DNA of 64,000 nt from Candidatus Rhodoferax randersensis. GTDB lineage: Bacteria > Pseudomonadota > Gammaproteobacteria > Burkholderiales > Burkholderiaceae_C. Shown piece after piece: positions 1 through 7,553 of the stretch; within the stretch, counting starts at the first letter, position 1; every line of letters begins with the position of its first letter. The DNA is taken from NCBI GenBank assembly GCA_016718155.1, contig JADKEH010000002.1:397284-461283 (forward strand), read 5' to 3'. The notes beneath the pieces were generated by a model. It made no database searches. It saw only the letters and a list, made by a program, of their open reading frames with translations, and had not been told where the DNA came from. A program made the position numbers and the translations under genes.

Positions 1-179
1 GCGTTGGAAAGCGATGGTTTGGCGTAGAAGTCACCACTGTCGGCCGTGATCAGAAGCACCGGCGTGGTGGCGTCGAGCTTGCGGAACTCGCGCACCGTGG
101 ACCAGCCCGCCAGACCGGCACCAATGATGACGAGCGGGTGGCCTTCGCCCGCTGACGCAATCGTTCTGGCGGTGTTCAT
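1..179 (-). CDS. Rubredoxin-NAD(P)+ reductase-like FAD oxidoreductase, N-terminal part
   Basis: Partial gene running off the left edge of the window; its start codon is the CAT at 177-179 on the minus strand. The translated N-terminus carries a dinucleotide-binding motif, HPLVIIGAGLAGW, followed by REFRKLD and later DSGDFYAKPSLSNA, the pattern of rubredoxin/ferredoxin reductases that bind FAD in an N-terminal Rossmann fold. Such enzymes pass electrons from NAD(P)H to rubredoxin. The next genes upstream on the same strand are a rubredoxin and a rubrerythrin, so a complete NADH-rubredoxin-rubrerythrin peroxide-reducing chain is the likely unit. Only about 60 residues are visible, so substrate and full domain content cannot be checked. 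Confidence 0.8.
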   Translation of the reverse strand, partial: MNTARTIASAGEGHPLVIIGAGLAGWSTVREFRKLDATTPVLLITADSGDFYAKPSLSN

Positions 180-258
180 GCCCGCCCCCACGGCGCCGTG
201 CGCCTGCCCCCCGAGGGGGTGCGAGCTTGCTTGGGGCGGCCCGGCGCGGCGCTCATGG

Positions 259-423
259 TCAGACCTCTACCGCTTCGAAGTCGGCCTTGGCCACGCCGCA
301 GTCCGGGCAAGCCCAGGTTTCGGGCACGTCGGCCCACTTGGTGCCTGGCGCGATGCCGTCCTCGGGGCGGCCAGCAGCCTCGTCATAGATGAAGCCGCAA
401 ACAATGCAAAGGTAGGTTTTCAT
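259..423 (-). CDS. Rubredoxin (54 aa)
   Basis: Small one-iron electron carrier. The 54-residue product has the two iron-binding CxxC pairs, CIVCG near residue 6 and CPDCG near residue 39, and the usual core between them (FIYDEAAG, PEDGIAPGT, WADVPETWACPDC). Length and motif spacing are those of a stand-alone rubredoxin. It lies 42 bp downstream of rubrerythrin and 79 bp upstream of a rubredoxin reductase on the same strand, so it probably carries electrons between them. The rubrerythrin here lacks its own C-terminal rubredoxin domain, which fits a separate carrier. Confidence 0.95.
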   Translation of the reverse strand: MKTYLCIVCGFIYDEAAGRPEDGIAPGTKWADVPETWACPDCGVAKADFEAVEV

Positions 424-465
424 AGTGGTGTTCCTGGAAAGTGAGTGTTCAAAATTCGGCTGGCC

Positions 466-948
466 TCAGGCCTTGACCTTGGCCAATTGGGCTTTGTAGT
501 GGTTGGCGTGGCGCTCTTCGACCTTGGCCAGGGCGGCAAAGCGTTTCTGGGCTTTGTCCAGCGTGGCTCTGAACTGCGCGGCGTGCACCTTGCTCTCCTC
601 GATTTGCTCGTCCATCTCAGCGACGGCAGCGGCTTGGCCTTCGGCCTCCGCAGTTTTGCGAAAGCCGGGGTACATCTCGGTGTACTCGTAGGTTTCACCG
701 TCGATGGCGATCTGCAATGCCTTGGCCGGCGTCATGCTGGCCTTGGGGTAGAGCAGATCGAGGTGGCCAAAAGCGTGCATCACTTCCTGGTCGGCGGTCT
801 CTTCAAAGATGCGCGCCGTGTCCTCGTCACCCATCTCGCGGGCCAGTTTGGCGAAGTAGCGGTACTTGATATGGGCCATGGATTCGCCGGCAAAGGCGGA
901 CTCCAGGTTGGCCATGGTTTTGATTTCGGGGCGGTGCGTTGCGGTCAT
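466..948 (-). CDS. Rubrerythrin, di-iron peroxidase without rubredoxin domain
   Basis: A 160-residue ferritin-like di-iron protein. Rubrerythrins reduce hydrogen peroxide with electrons from rubredoxin and protect anaerobic or microaerobic cells. Two helical ligand motifs are visible: ESAFAGESMAHIKY with EETADQEVMHA in the first half, and EERHANHY at the C-terminal end. Classical rubrerythrin is about 190 residues with a C-terminal rubredoxin domain. This protein stops after the four-helix bundle, and the rubredoxin is the next gene. An alternative start is the Met at residue 12 (MANLESAF), which is where many family members begin. It is divergent from the SPFH gene across about 260 bp. Confidence 0.92.
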   Translation of the reverse strand: MTATHRPEIKTMANLESAFAGESMAHIKYRYFAKLAREMGDEDTARIFEETADQEVMHAFGHLDLLYPKASMTPAKALQIAIDGETYEYTEMYPGFRKTAEAEGQAAAVAEMDEQIEESKVHAAQFRATLDKAQKRFAALAKVEERHANHYKAQLAKVKA

Positions 949-1206
949 GGTTAGCTCCAGTCGGTTAAATGTGTTGCCGGTAGAGGTTTGCTATCGGCAT
1001 GGGATGAATAGTAGTAATTCATGATCCATAACGCCAATTGACTTTTACTAATCGATTGATAGTGTCTATTTTCGGCGTCTTGGAGCGATTGCGCGGCAAC
1101 CGTTGTGGTGCGCCGCTTGGACCGCCTTTGTGTGCGCAATTGCTCGCCAAAAATCGGAGGGCCGCGAGTATCATCCGATTTCGTTTGCAATTAACAGGAG
1201 CAGCAC
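949..1206. promoter_or_regulatory. Divergent intergenic region, rubrerythrin / SPFH gene
   Basis: A 258-bp region between divergently transcribed genes that must hold both promoters. It is more AT-rich than its surroundings. AATCGATT at 1050-1057 is followed by ATAG-TGT-CTAT at 1059-1069. These are short dyads of the sort bound by LysR-type regulators, but their spacing does not match a known OxyR site. AACAGGAG at 1193-1200 is the ribosome-binding site of the SPFH gene starting at 1207. Confidence 0.4.
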
Positions 1207-2256
1207 ATGGGACTGATGGACTTCATCAAGAAACAGTTTATTGACATCATTCAATGGACCGAGAGTTCCGACGGCACGCTGGCCTGGCGCTTCCCCATGG
1301 CGGACATGGAGATCCAGTACGGCGCCTCGCTGACGGTGCGCGAGTCGCAGATGGCGGTGTTCGTCAACGAAGGCAAGATTGCCGACGTGTTTGGACCCGG
1401 CACGCACAAGCTCACCACCCAGACCATCCCGGTCCTCACCTACCTGAAGAACTGGGACAAACTGTTTGAGTCCCCGTTCAAGAGCGACGTGTATTTTTTC
1501 AGCACGCGCCAGCAGGTCGACCAGAAGTGGGGCACGCCTCAACCCATCACGATTCGCGACAAGGACTTTGGCGCCGTGCGCCTGCGCGCCTTTGGCAACT
1601 ACAGCTTCCGGGTGGCCGACCCCAAGCTGTTCCATACCGAGATCTCGGGCACCCGTGACAGTTATGGCGTGGGCGACCTCGATGGCCAGTTGCGCGGCCT
1701 GGTGTTGCAGAACATCAGCAACGCCATTGCCTCCAGTGGCATCCCGTTCCTGGATCTGGCGTCCAACCAACTGGTGTTTGCGAAGGCGTTGACCGAGCAA
1801 TTGGCGCCGGAGTTTGCCAAGATCGGCTTGAAGCTTGAAGGCATGACGGTACAAAACGTCTCGCTGCCCGAAGAGCTGCAAAAAATCATGGACCAAAAGA
1901 TTGGCATGGGCATGGTTGGCAACGACATGGGCAAGTTCATGCAGTACCAGACTGCGCAGGCGATCCCGAAGTTTGCCGAAGGCGGCGGTGATGGCGGCGG
2001 CATTGCCGGCAGCGCCATGGGGCTTGGTGCCGGGGTGGCACTGGGCCAGGTGATGGCGCAGAACCTGGCGGCCGGCCTGCAGGGCGGAGTCAACCAGGCC
2101 GCCCAGGCAGCCCCAGTGGCAGCCCCGGCGGCCACCGTCAAACCCGACGACGTGATGGCCACTCTGGAGAAGCTCGGCGAACTCAAGACCAAGGGCATCC
2201 TGACGCAGGAAGAGTTCGACCTCAAGAAGGCAGAGTTGCTCAAGAAGCTGGTCTGA
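1207..2256 (+). CDS. SPFH-domain protein with C-terminal SHOCT domain (YdjI/virion-core-like)
   Basis: A 349-residue protein of the SPFH (band-7/stomatin-like) subgroup often named virion core protein or YdjI-like. No clear N-terminal membrane helix is visible. The SPFH fold spans roughly residues 30-240 (TVRESQMAVFVNEGKIADVFGPGTHKL, then the LQNISNAIASSG region). A Gly/Ala-rich linker of about 60 residues follows, and the last 35 residues form a SHOCT module (LEKLGELKTKGILTQEEF), a short oligomerisation domain. Such proteins scaffold membrane microdomains. It leads a plus-strand run with a DUF4178 protein 40 bp downstream, then DUF350, spermidine-synthase-like and FAD oxidoreductase genes, so a scaffold for that membrane system is the inferred role. 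Confidence 0.85.
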   Translation: MGLMDFIKKQFIDIIQWTESSDGTLAWRFPMADMEIQYGASLTVRESQMAVFVNEGKIADVFGPGTHKLTTQTIPVLTYLKNWDKLFESPFKSDVYFFSTRQQVDQKWGTPQPITIRDKDFGAVRLRAFGNYSFRVADPKLFHTEISGTRDSYGVGDLDGQLRGLVLQNISNAIASSGIPFLDLASNQLVFAKALTEQLAPEFAKIGLKLEGMTVQNVSLPEELQKIMDQKIGMGMVGNDMGKFMQYQTAQAIPKFAEGGGDGGGIAGSAMGLGAGVALGQVMAQNLAAGLQGGVNQAAQAAPVAAPAATVKPDDVMATLEKLGELKTKGILTQEEFDLKKAELLKKLV

Positions 2257-2296
2257 CGGTCAGCTCTATCACTAACGTGAGCAAGATCGGCTGACC

Positions 2297-3793
2297 TTGG
2301 CGACCGATAACCCTCAGCGCGCCTACCGGGCACCGTGCCCCGGTTGTGGTGCGCCGGTTGAATTTCGCAGCGCGCAGTCCACGCACGCGGTGTGCGGCTT
2401 TTGCCAGAGCACGGTGGTGCGAAGTGGCGAGAAGCTGGCGCGCGTGGGCAAAATGGCCGAGCTGTTTGACGACCACAGCCCGCTGCAGTTGATGGCCAGC
2501 GGCACGTGGAACAAGAAGTCCTTCACGCTGATTGGTCGCCTTCAATACAAGTATGGCGAGGGAACCTGGACCGAGTGGGTCGCGATCCTGCCCGATGGCA
2601 GCAACGCCTATCTGAGCGAAGACAACGGCGCCTATGTGTTCACCGTGCCGCAGGCGATCCAGCGCACCATGCCGGACGCCTCGGCGTTCAAGGTTGGTGC
2701 CACCACGACGCTTAACGGCAAGTCCTTTAGCGTCGCCTCCAATGCGACGGTCTCGTTGCTTTCGGCGCAAGGGGAGTTGCCGCATTTGCCGGCGCTGGGC
2801 ACGCCGTTCTCGATGGTCGAGTTGCGCAGTGCCGAGGGCGAGGTGCTCAGCATCGACTACGGCACCCAGCCTCCCCAACTGGCGATGGGGCGCTCGGTCC
2901 AGCTCGAAGACCTGAAGCTGTCCGGCCTGAAGGACGAGTCCGCCAAAGACGAGAAGGGGCGCCAGTTTGCCTGCCCGAATTGCGGCGCCCAGGTCGAGAT
3001 CACGCTGGCGCAGAGCAAGAGCATCACTTGCCGTTCTTGCAGCAGCCTGATCGACCTGTCGCAAGGCATTGGCGGCGAGCTCAAGCACGCGATTCAGGAT
3101 GAGCCGGTTCAGCCCATGATCCCCTTGGGCACGATCGGCCAGCTGCAGGGCACCAATTGGCAGGTGGTGGGTTTCCAGCATCGCATGGGTACCGAGCCGA
3201 GCGACCCCGACGAGCACTTTGGCTGGGACGAGTACCTGCTGTTCAACCAGAAGCGCGGCTTCATTTTTCTGGTGGACTCAACCGAGGGTTGGAGCGTGGT
3301 CAAGCCGACCACCGGCGCACCGGTGATGGCGTCCAACGGCCAAAGCGCCACCTACCTGGGCACCAAGTACCAGCTCAAGGAAACCTACAACGCCGAAACT
3401 AACTACGTAGCGGGCGAGTTCTATTGGCAGGTCACGCGCGGGCAGAAGACGTCCAACCGGGATTTCGTGGGTGGTAACAACATGTTGTCTCTGGAGCAGA
3501 CGCCCACCGAAGTCACCTGGTCCAGTGGCGCCAAGATCGCCAGCGACGAGGTGGCCAAGGCCTTCAAGCTGGAGGGAAAAAAGGACTTGCTCAAACGCAG
3601 TGATGCCAAGACGATTTCCGGGGTGGGCTGCGTCACCATCGTTGTGATCTTGGTGGTTATCCTGTTGTTTCTGGGCTTGATCAGTCGTTGCTCCAGTTGC
3701 GATCCGAAGGTCGAGAATTGCTCGTCCTCCAGCAGTTCTCGCAGTTCGGGGGGATCATTCGGAGGGTCCTCCGGCGGTGGGGGGCATAAGTGA
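2297..3793 (+). CDS. DUF4178 protein with two zinc ribbons and a C-terminal membrane helix
   Basis: A 498-residue protein beginning with TTG at 2297 (a CTG two codons earlier is also in frame); no good ribosome-binding site is visible, so translation may be coupled to the SPFH gene. Two similar halves can be seen. Each opens with a zinc ribbon (CPGC...CGFC near residue 14; CPNC...CRSC near residue 227), followed by a region of DUF4178 type (FTLIGRLQYKYGEGTWTEW, and WQVVGFQHRMG with HFGWDEYLLF). Near residue 440 lies a membrane helix (VTIVVILVVILLFLGLI), then a Ser/Gly-rich tail. DUF4178 function is not established. In other genomes it neighbours DUF350, polyamine enzymes and SPFH or PspA proteins, as here. 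Confidence 0.82.
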   Translation: MATDNPQRAYRAPCPGCGAPVEFRSAQSTHAVCGFCQSTVVRSGEKLARVGKMAELFDDHSPLQLMASGTWNKKSFTLIGRLQYKYGEGTWTEWVAILPDGSNAYLSEDNGAYVFTVPQAIQRTMPDASAFKVGATTTLNGKSFSVASNATVSLLSAQGELPHLPALGTPFSMVELRSAEGEVLSIDYGTQPPQLAMGRSVQLEDLKLSGLKDESAKDEKGRQFACPNCGAQVEITLAQSKSITCRSCSSLIDLSQGIGGELKHAIQDEPVQPMIPLGTIGQLQGTNWQVVGFQHRMGTEPSDPDEHFGWDEYLLFNQKRGFIFLVDSTEGWSVVKPTTGAPVMASNGQSATYLGTKYQLKETYNAETNYVAGEFYWQVTRGQKTSNRDFVGGNNMLSLEQTPTEVTWSSGAKIASDEVAKAFKLEGKKDLLKRSDAKTISGVGCVTIVVILVVILLFLGLISRCSSCDPKVENCSSSSSSRSSGGSFGGSSGGGGHK

Positions 3794-3821
3794 GCGTCGG
3801 ACCGATTGCGGTGCAACGCAC

Positions 3822-3856
3822 GGTCGCAGTCGCGACCTTAAGTAAGGTGCTTTTTT
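3822..3856 (+). terminator. Hairpin and T-run between DUF4178 and DUF350 genes
   Basis: GGTCGC (3822-3827) pairs with GCGACC (3832-3837) across a 4-base loop. A second short stem, ACCTT/AAGGT (3835-3839/3844-3848), overlaps it and is followed by six T at 3851-3856. This could be an attenuator that lowers expression of the downstream genes. The T-run directly precedes the AAGGAG ribosome-binding site of the next gene. Confidence 0.35.
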
Positions 3857-3871
3857 CGTAAGGAGATTTCC

Positions 3872-4084
3872 ATGGAATGGATCAAACCGGGTGCCCTGAT
3901 CGGCTCCGCGCTCTACGCCCTGATCGGTGTGGGCATTTTTGGGCTGTGTTTTTGGGTTGTCGACAAATTGACACCGTACGACCTGTGGGTCGAAATCGTC
4001 GAACGGCAGAACAAGGCCCTTGGACTGGTCGTGGCAGCCATCTCGCTGGGCATTTGTATCATCGTTGCGGCGGCCATCCACTGA
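3872..4084 (+). CDS. DUF350 (YjfL-type) small membrane protein
   Basis: A 70-residue protein with two hydrophobic helices (about residues 8-30, GSALYALIGVGIFGLCFWVV, and 50-68, GLVVAAISLGICIIVAAAI) joined by a short charged loop, VDKLTPYDLWVEIVERQNKA. This is one DUF350 unit; many family members carry two or more. AAGGAG at 3860-3865 is well placed for the ATG at 3872. DUF350 proteins recur beside DUF4178, polyamine biosynthesis and PspA/SPFH genes (for example yjfL in the E. coli yjf cluster). Their biochemical role is unknown. Here the gene sits between DUF4178 and the spermidine-synthase-like gene. Confidence 0.85.
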   Translation: MEWIKPGALIGSALYALIGVGIFGLCFWVVDKLTPYDLWVEIVERQNKALGLVVAAISLGICIIVAAAIH

Positions 4085-4179
4085 GCTTGCGTGGCGCGTG
4101 CGACCTGCCCCCGGCGCTGGGGCACGGTTCCCTATTCGCGACCGCCGGTGCGGGACCGCGACCCTACTGAAAGCGACTT

Positions 4180-5745
4180 GTGAAGGAGGACAATCTCCCC
4201 GACGCCCCGACGCCCCCCGCCGTTGAAGTGGCCCTGTTGGCCAGTGTCTTCGTGGTGGCCGCCTGCGGCCTGGTGTACGAACTGGCGGCCGGCGCGCTGG
4301 CGTCCTACCTGCTCGGCGACTCCGTCCTGCAGTTCTCCACCGTCATTGGCAGCTACTTGTTTGCCATGGGGCTGGGGTCCTACCTGTCGCGCTTCTTCGA
4401 GCGGCAACTGCCGGCGCACTTCCTGCGGATAGAACTGTTGGTGGCGCTGGCCGGCGGTGCCTTGCCGGCACTGCTGTTCGTCGCCAACGCCTACTTGCCG
4501 GGTTCGTTTCGTTTCCTGCTCTACGGCCTGGTCTTGCTGGTCGGCACCCTGGTGGGCCTGGAGATCCCCCTGGTCATGCGCATTCTCAAGCGCAACGTGG
4601 CCTTGAAAGACCTGGTGTCGCAGGTGCTGACCTTCGACTACCTGGGCGCGCTGGCGGTGTCCGTGGCCTTTCCGCTGGTGTTGGTGCCGCACCTGGGGCT
4701 GATTCGCACCGGCCTGTTGTTTGGCCTGATGAATGCCCTGGTGGCGTTGTGGGCGCTGTGGCTGTTTCGCCATGAGTTGCGCCAGTTGAGGTCGCACGCC
4801 GTGGCGGCCTTTGGCACGCTCGCCGTGCTGGCGGCCGGCTTTGTCGGAGCCGACCACATTACCACCTGGGCCGAAGACAAGTTCTACCAGGATCGCGTGG
4901 TGTTCACGGCCACCAGTCCCTACCAGCGCATCGTCGTGACCTATGGCGCGGGTGAGGCCAAGGCGGGTTACCGCTTGTTTCTCAACGGCAACCTGCAGTT
5001 TTCGCAGCGCGACGAATACCGTTACCACGAAGCGCTGGTGCACCCGGTCATGTCGGCCTACTCGGCCACCGGCGCCAGCCCGAAGCGAGTCGCCATCCTG
5101 GGCGGAGGGGATGGCATGGCGGTGCGTGAAGTGCTCAAGTACCCCGGAGTCGAGAGCATCACCCTGGTTGAACTCGACCCGGCCATGACCAGGCTCTTCT
5201 CTGAGCATCCGGCGCTGGCGCCACTCAACGGCGGTTCCCTGAAGTCACCCAAGGTGAAAGTCGTCAACACTGACGCGTTCCAGTGGCTGGAAACCACCCG
5301 TGAGACCTTTGATGTGGTCATCGTCGACTTTCCGGACCCGACCAACTTCTCGATCGGTAAGCTCTACACCAACTCGTTCTATGCCCTGCTCGACCAGCGA
5401 CTGTCGGCCAGTGGCTATGCCGTGATCCAGACCACCTCGCCGCTGGTGGCGCGCAAGAGCTTCTGGACCGTGGTGAGCACCATTGAATCGGTCGGCTTGA
5501 GCGCCACGCCCTACCACGCGCACGTGCCGAGCTTTGGCGAATGGGGCTTTGTGGTGGCCAGTCGGCGGCCCTACCGTCTACCCACTACCTTGCCCAGCGG
5601 CATGCGCTTTCTCACCGCTGCGGGTTTGCCCTTGCTGTTTGACTTTCCGTTGGACATGGCGCGTGTGCCGACCGAGGTCAACCGTCTGTCCAACCAGGTG
5701 CTGGTAACGACCTACGAGCAGGAATGGGGCAAGGTGCCGCATTGA
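4180..5745 (+). CDS. Membrane-anchored spermidine-synthase-like protein
   Basis: A 521-residue fusion. The first 220 or so residues form about seven membrane helices (VALLASVFVVAACGLVYELA onward). The C-terminal half is an aminopropyltransferase/SAM-type Rossmann domain: GGGDGMAVREVL near residue 308, then SITLVELDPAMT, NTDAFQWL and DVVIVDFPDP. In classical spermidine synthase the last segment is VDSxDP-like with an active-site Asp; here it reads VDFPDP. The fold fits transfer of an aminopropyl group from decarboxylated SAM, but the acceptor may not be putrescine. The GTG start at 4180 has no clear upstream ribosome-binding site; AAGGAGGA lies just inside the gene. The 3' end overlaps the FAD oxidoreductase by 22 bp. 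A speD gene supplying decarboxylated SAM lies at 27.2 kb. Confidence 0.85.
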   Translation: MKEDNLPDAPTPPAVEVALLASVFVVAACGLVYELAAGALASYLLGDSVLQFSTVIGSYLFAMGLGSYLSRFFERQLPAHFLRIELLVALAGGALPALLFVANAYLPGSFRFLLYGLVLLVGTLVGLEIPLVMRILKRNVALKDLVSQVLTFDYLGALAVSVAFPLVLVPHLGLIRTGLLFGLMNALVALWALWLFRHELRQLRSHAVAAFGTLAVLAAGFVGADHITTWAEDKFYQDRVVFTATSPYQRIVVTYGAGEAKAGYRLFLNGNLQFSQRDEYRYHEALVHPVMSAYSATGASPKRVAILGGGDGMAVREVLKYPGVESITLVELDPAMTRLFSEHPALAPLNGGSLKSPKVKVVNTDAFQWLETTRETFDVVIVDFPDPTNFSIGKLYTNSFYALLDQRLSASGYAVIQTTSPLVARKSFWTVVSTIESVGLSATPYHAHVPSFGEWGFVVASRRPYRLPTTLPSGMRFLTAAGLPLLFDFPLDMARVPTEVNRLSNQVLVTTYEQEWGKVPH

Positions 5746-7352
5746 TCACGCGGCGTCACTTTGTCGGCGCGACAACACTGCCGCTGTTTGGCTGCCAAGC
5801 GTCACGGCCGATTGAAGGTGGCTTTGTGGGTGCCAACCCTCAGCGCGGGCACTTGCTGCGCGAGCCACAGGTCGCTACCCAGCCAAGCGCCTACCACCAG
5901 ACCAGAGTGCTGATTGTGGGCGGGGGCGTGGCCGGTTTGGCCGCCGCGCGGGGGCTGCGGCTGCAAGGCATGCAGGACTTTGCCCTGTTGGAACTGGAGG
6001 ACACCGCCGGGGGCAACAGCCGTGCGGGCAGCGTGGCGGGCATCGCGTGTCCGCTGGGCGCGCACTACCTGCCGGTGCCCAGCGATGACGCGCCCGAAGT
6101 GCAGGATCTGCTGGAAGAACTAGGACTGCGCCGGCGAGTCGCCGGCCGCTGGAGCTATGACGAACGTCACCTCTGCCACGCCCCGCAGGAGCGCTTGTTC
6201 TTTGAAGGTGCCTGGCAGGAGGGGCTGCTGCCGGTGCACGGCGTGGGTGCGCAAACCCTGGCGCAATACCGCAAGTTCGCGCTGCTGGTGGAGCAGGCGC
6301 GGGCCAGCGCCAAGTGGACCATTCCGGTATCAAAATCACCCGAAAGTGCCGTTCACAGGGCATTGAATGCTATTACTTTCATAGCTTATCTGGAGCAGCA
6401 TGGCCTGAGCGATCCGCACTTGCGCTGGTATCTGGACTACTGCTGCCGTGACGACTACGGGGCTGGCTTGAGTGTGGTGTCGGCCTGGGCCGGCATCCAT
6501 TACTTTGCCAGCCGCCATGGCTTCACGGCGCCCGGCGTCGAGGCAAGCGATCACGAGGGCCTCTTGACCTGGCCCGAGGGCAATGGCTGGTTGACGCAGC
6601 GCCTGGCCGCACCGCTAGGAGAGCGCCTGCGCACGCAGCGGGTGGTGGTTCGGATTGAGTCGGTCAAACACGGCGTCGAGGTAGACGCGCTCGATGTCCA
6701 GAGCGGGCGCATCGAGCGCTGGCAGGCATCGCGTTGCATTGTTGCGTTACCGATCTTTGTGGCGGCCCGCGTGGTGCACGGGGCGCCTGAGGCCCTGCGC
6801 CAGCGGGCAAGCCATATTCGCTACGCGCCCTGGCTGGTGGCCAACCTGCACATCGACACCGCCCTGCACGACCGGCCCGGACCGGCCCCCAGTTGGGACA
6901 ACGTGATCCATGGCACGGCGGGTTTGGGTTACGTGGATGCCCAGCATCAGAGCCTCAGGCCGGTCCCTGGTGCCACCGTGTTGACTTGCTACCGTGCGCT
7001 GGGCGACCTGCGCGAAGGTCGGCGCTACTTGCAAGAACGAACGTGGGCACAGTGGCGCGACGAGATCCTGGCCGAGCTGTCTGGCGCCCACCCCGACTTG
7101 CCGGGCAAGACGACACGCATCGATATCACGCGGTACGGGCACGCCATGGCCATTCCAATCCCCGTGGTGGCGCGCGAGCCGCAACCGGCCAGTCAACCGG
7201 CCCGCATGACCGGTGCCCGGTCGCGCGCAGCCCAAGGGCCCTTGGCGCTGCAGTTCGATAGATTGAGTTTTGCGCACAGCGACTGGGCAGGTTATTCGGT
7301 ATTTGAGGAAGCGTTCACGCTGGGCCACCTGGCCGGTAGCCAGAGCCTCTGA
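5724..7352 (+). CDS. Tat-type FAD-dependent amine-oxidase-like protein
   Basis: A 542-residue flavoprotein. The N-terminus resembles a Tat lipoprotein signal: a twin Arg (TRRHFVGATTLPLFGC) with a possible lipobox Cys. The FAD-binding motif VLIVGGGVAGLAAARG starts near residue 62, with NSRAG about 35 residues later, typical of NAD(P)-binding-8/flavin amine oxidases. The substrate is not evident. Overlap with the upstream spermidine-synthase-like gene (ATG at 5724; an alternative TTG at 5742 overlaps its stop) implies co-translation and suggests the flavoprotein oxidises the product of that enzyme or a polyamine at the outer face of the membrane. This is inference; protoporphyrinogen-oxidase-like or carotenoid-type activity cannot be excluded. 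Confidence 0.78.
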   Translation: MGQGAALITRRHFVGATTLPLFGCQASRPIEGGFVGANPQRGHLLREPQVATQPSAYHQTRVLIVGGGVAGLAAARGLRLQGMQDFALLELEDTAGGNSRAGSVAGIACPLGAHYLPVPSDDAPEVQDLLEELGLRRRVAGRWSYDERHLCHAPQERLFFEGAWQEGLLPVHGVGAQTLAQYRKFALLVEQARASAKWTIPVSKSPESAVHRALNAITFIAYLEQHGLSDPHLRWYLDYCCRDDYGAGLSVVSAWAGIHYFASRHGFTAPGVEASDHEGLLTWPEGNGWLTQRLAAPLGERLRTQRVVVRIESVKHGVEVDALDVQSGRIERWQASRCIVALPIFVAARVVHGAPEALRQRASHIRYAPWLVANLHIDTALHDRPGPAPSWDNVIHGTAGLGYVDAQHQSLRPVPGATVLTCYRALGDLREGRRYLQERTWAQWRDEILAELSGAHPDLPGKTTRIDITRYGHAMAIPIPVVAREPQPASQPARMTGARSRAAQGPLALQFDRLSFAHSDWAGYSVFEEAFTLGHLAGSQSL

Positions 7353-7354
7353 TG

Positions 7355-7386
7355 CCTTGGGCGCAAGGGCGATTGCAGTCCCAAGG
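7355..7386 (+). terminator. Possible hairpin after the FAD oxidoreductase gene
   Basis: CCTTGGG (7355-7361) pairs with CCCAAGG (7380-7386) around an 18-base loop, three bases after the stop codon. No T-run follows, so this is a weak candidate for the end of the SPFH-to-oxidase transcript. Confidence 0.3.
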
Positions 7387-7442
7387 ACTACGGACTTACC
7401 CTAGGTCGCGAGGCATACGTTTTGACCGTTCAGACAAATCCT

Positions 7443-7456
7443 CTGATCCAGATCAA
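7443..7456 (+). promoter_or_regulatory. FNR/Dnr-type site upstream of nrdD
   Basis: CTGAT-CCAG-ATCAA matches the FNR consensus TTGAT-N4-ATCAA at nine of ten conserved positions. It is centred about 104 bp upstream of the nrdD start. Oxygen-responsive activation is expected for a class III ribonucleotide reductase that works only without oxygen. Confidence 0.7.
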
Positions 7457-7490
7457 TGATCTGGGTAAACAAGCGTAACTCCCGTTGTGG

Positions 7491-7538
7491 CCACTACCTG
7501 TAGTGGTTTAGCATCCATTCCCGCACTACCTATGGTGT
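7491..7538 (+). promoter_or_regulatory. Two NrdR-like boxes upstream of nrdD
   Basis: Box 1 (7491-7506) is the perfect dyad CCACTAC-CT-GTAGTGG. Box 2 (7523-7538) is GCACTACCTATGGTGT, a less perfect copy. Both match the CTA-N4-T(A/G)G core of the 16-bp NrdR box, and their centres are 32 bp apart, about three helical turns, the spacing usual for NrdR box pairs. Box 2 ends 15 bp before the nrdD start and would block the promoter or ribosome-binding region when NrdR is bound. Confidence 0.72.
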
Positions 7539-7553
7539 ACCAGGGGACAGAAG

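Noticed and set aside
1050..1069. OxyR site upstream of rubrerythrin
   Set aside because: ATAG and CTAT are only 3 bp apart instead of 7 and the second pair is missing; kept only as a note on the intergenic region.
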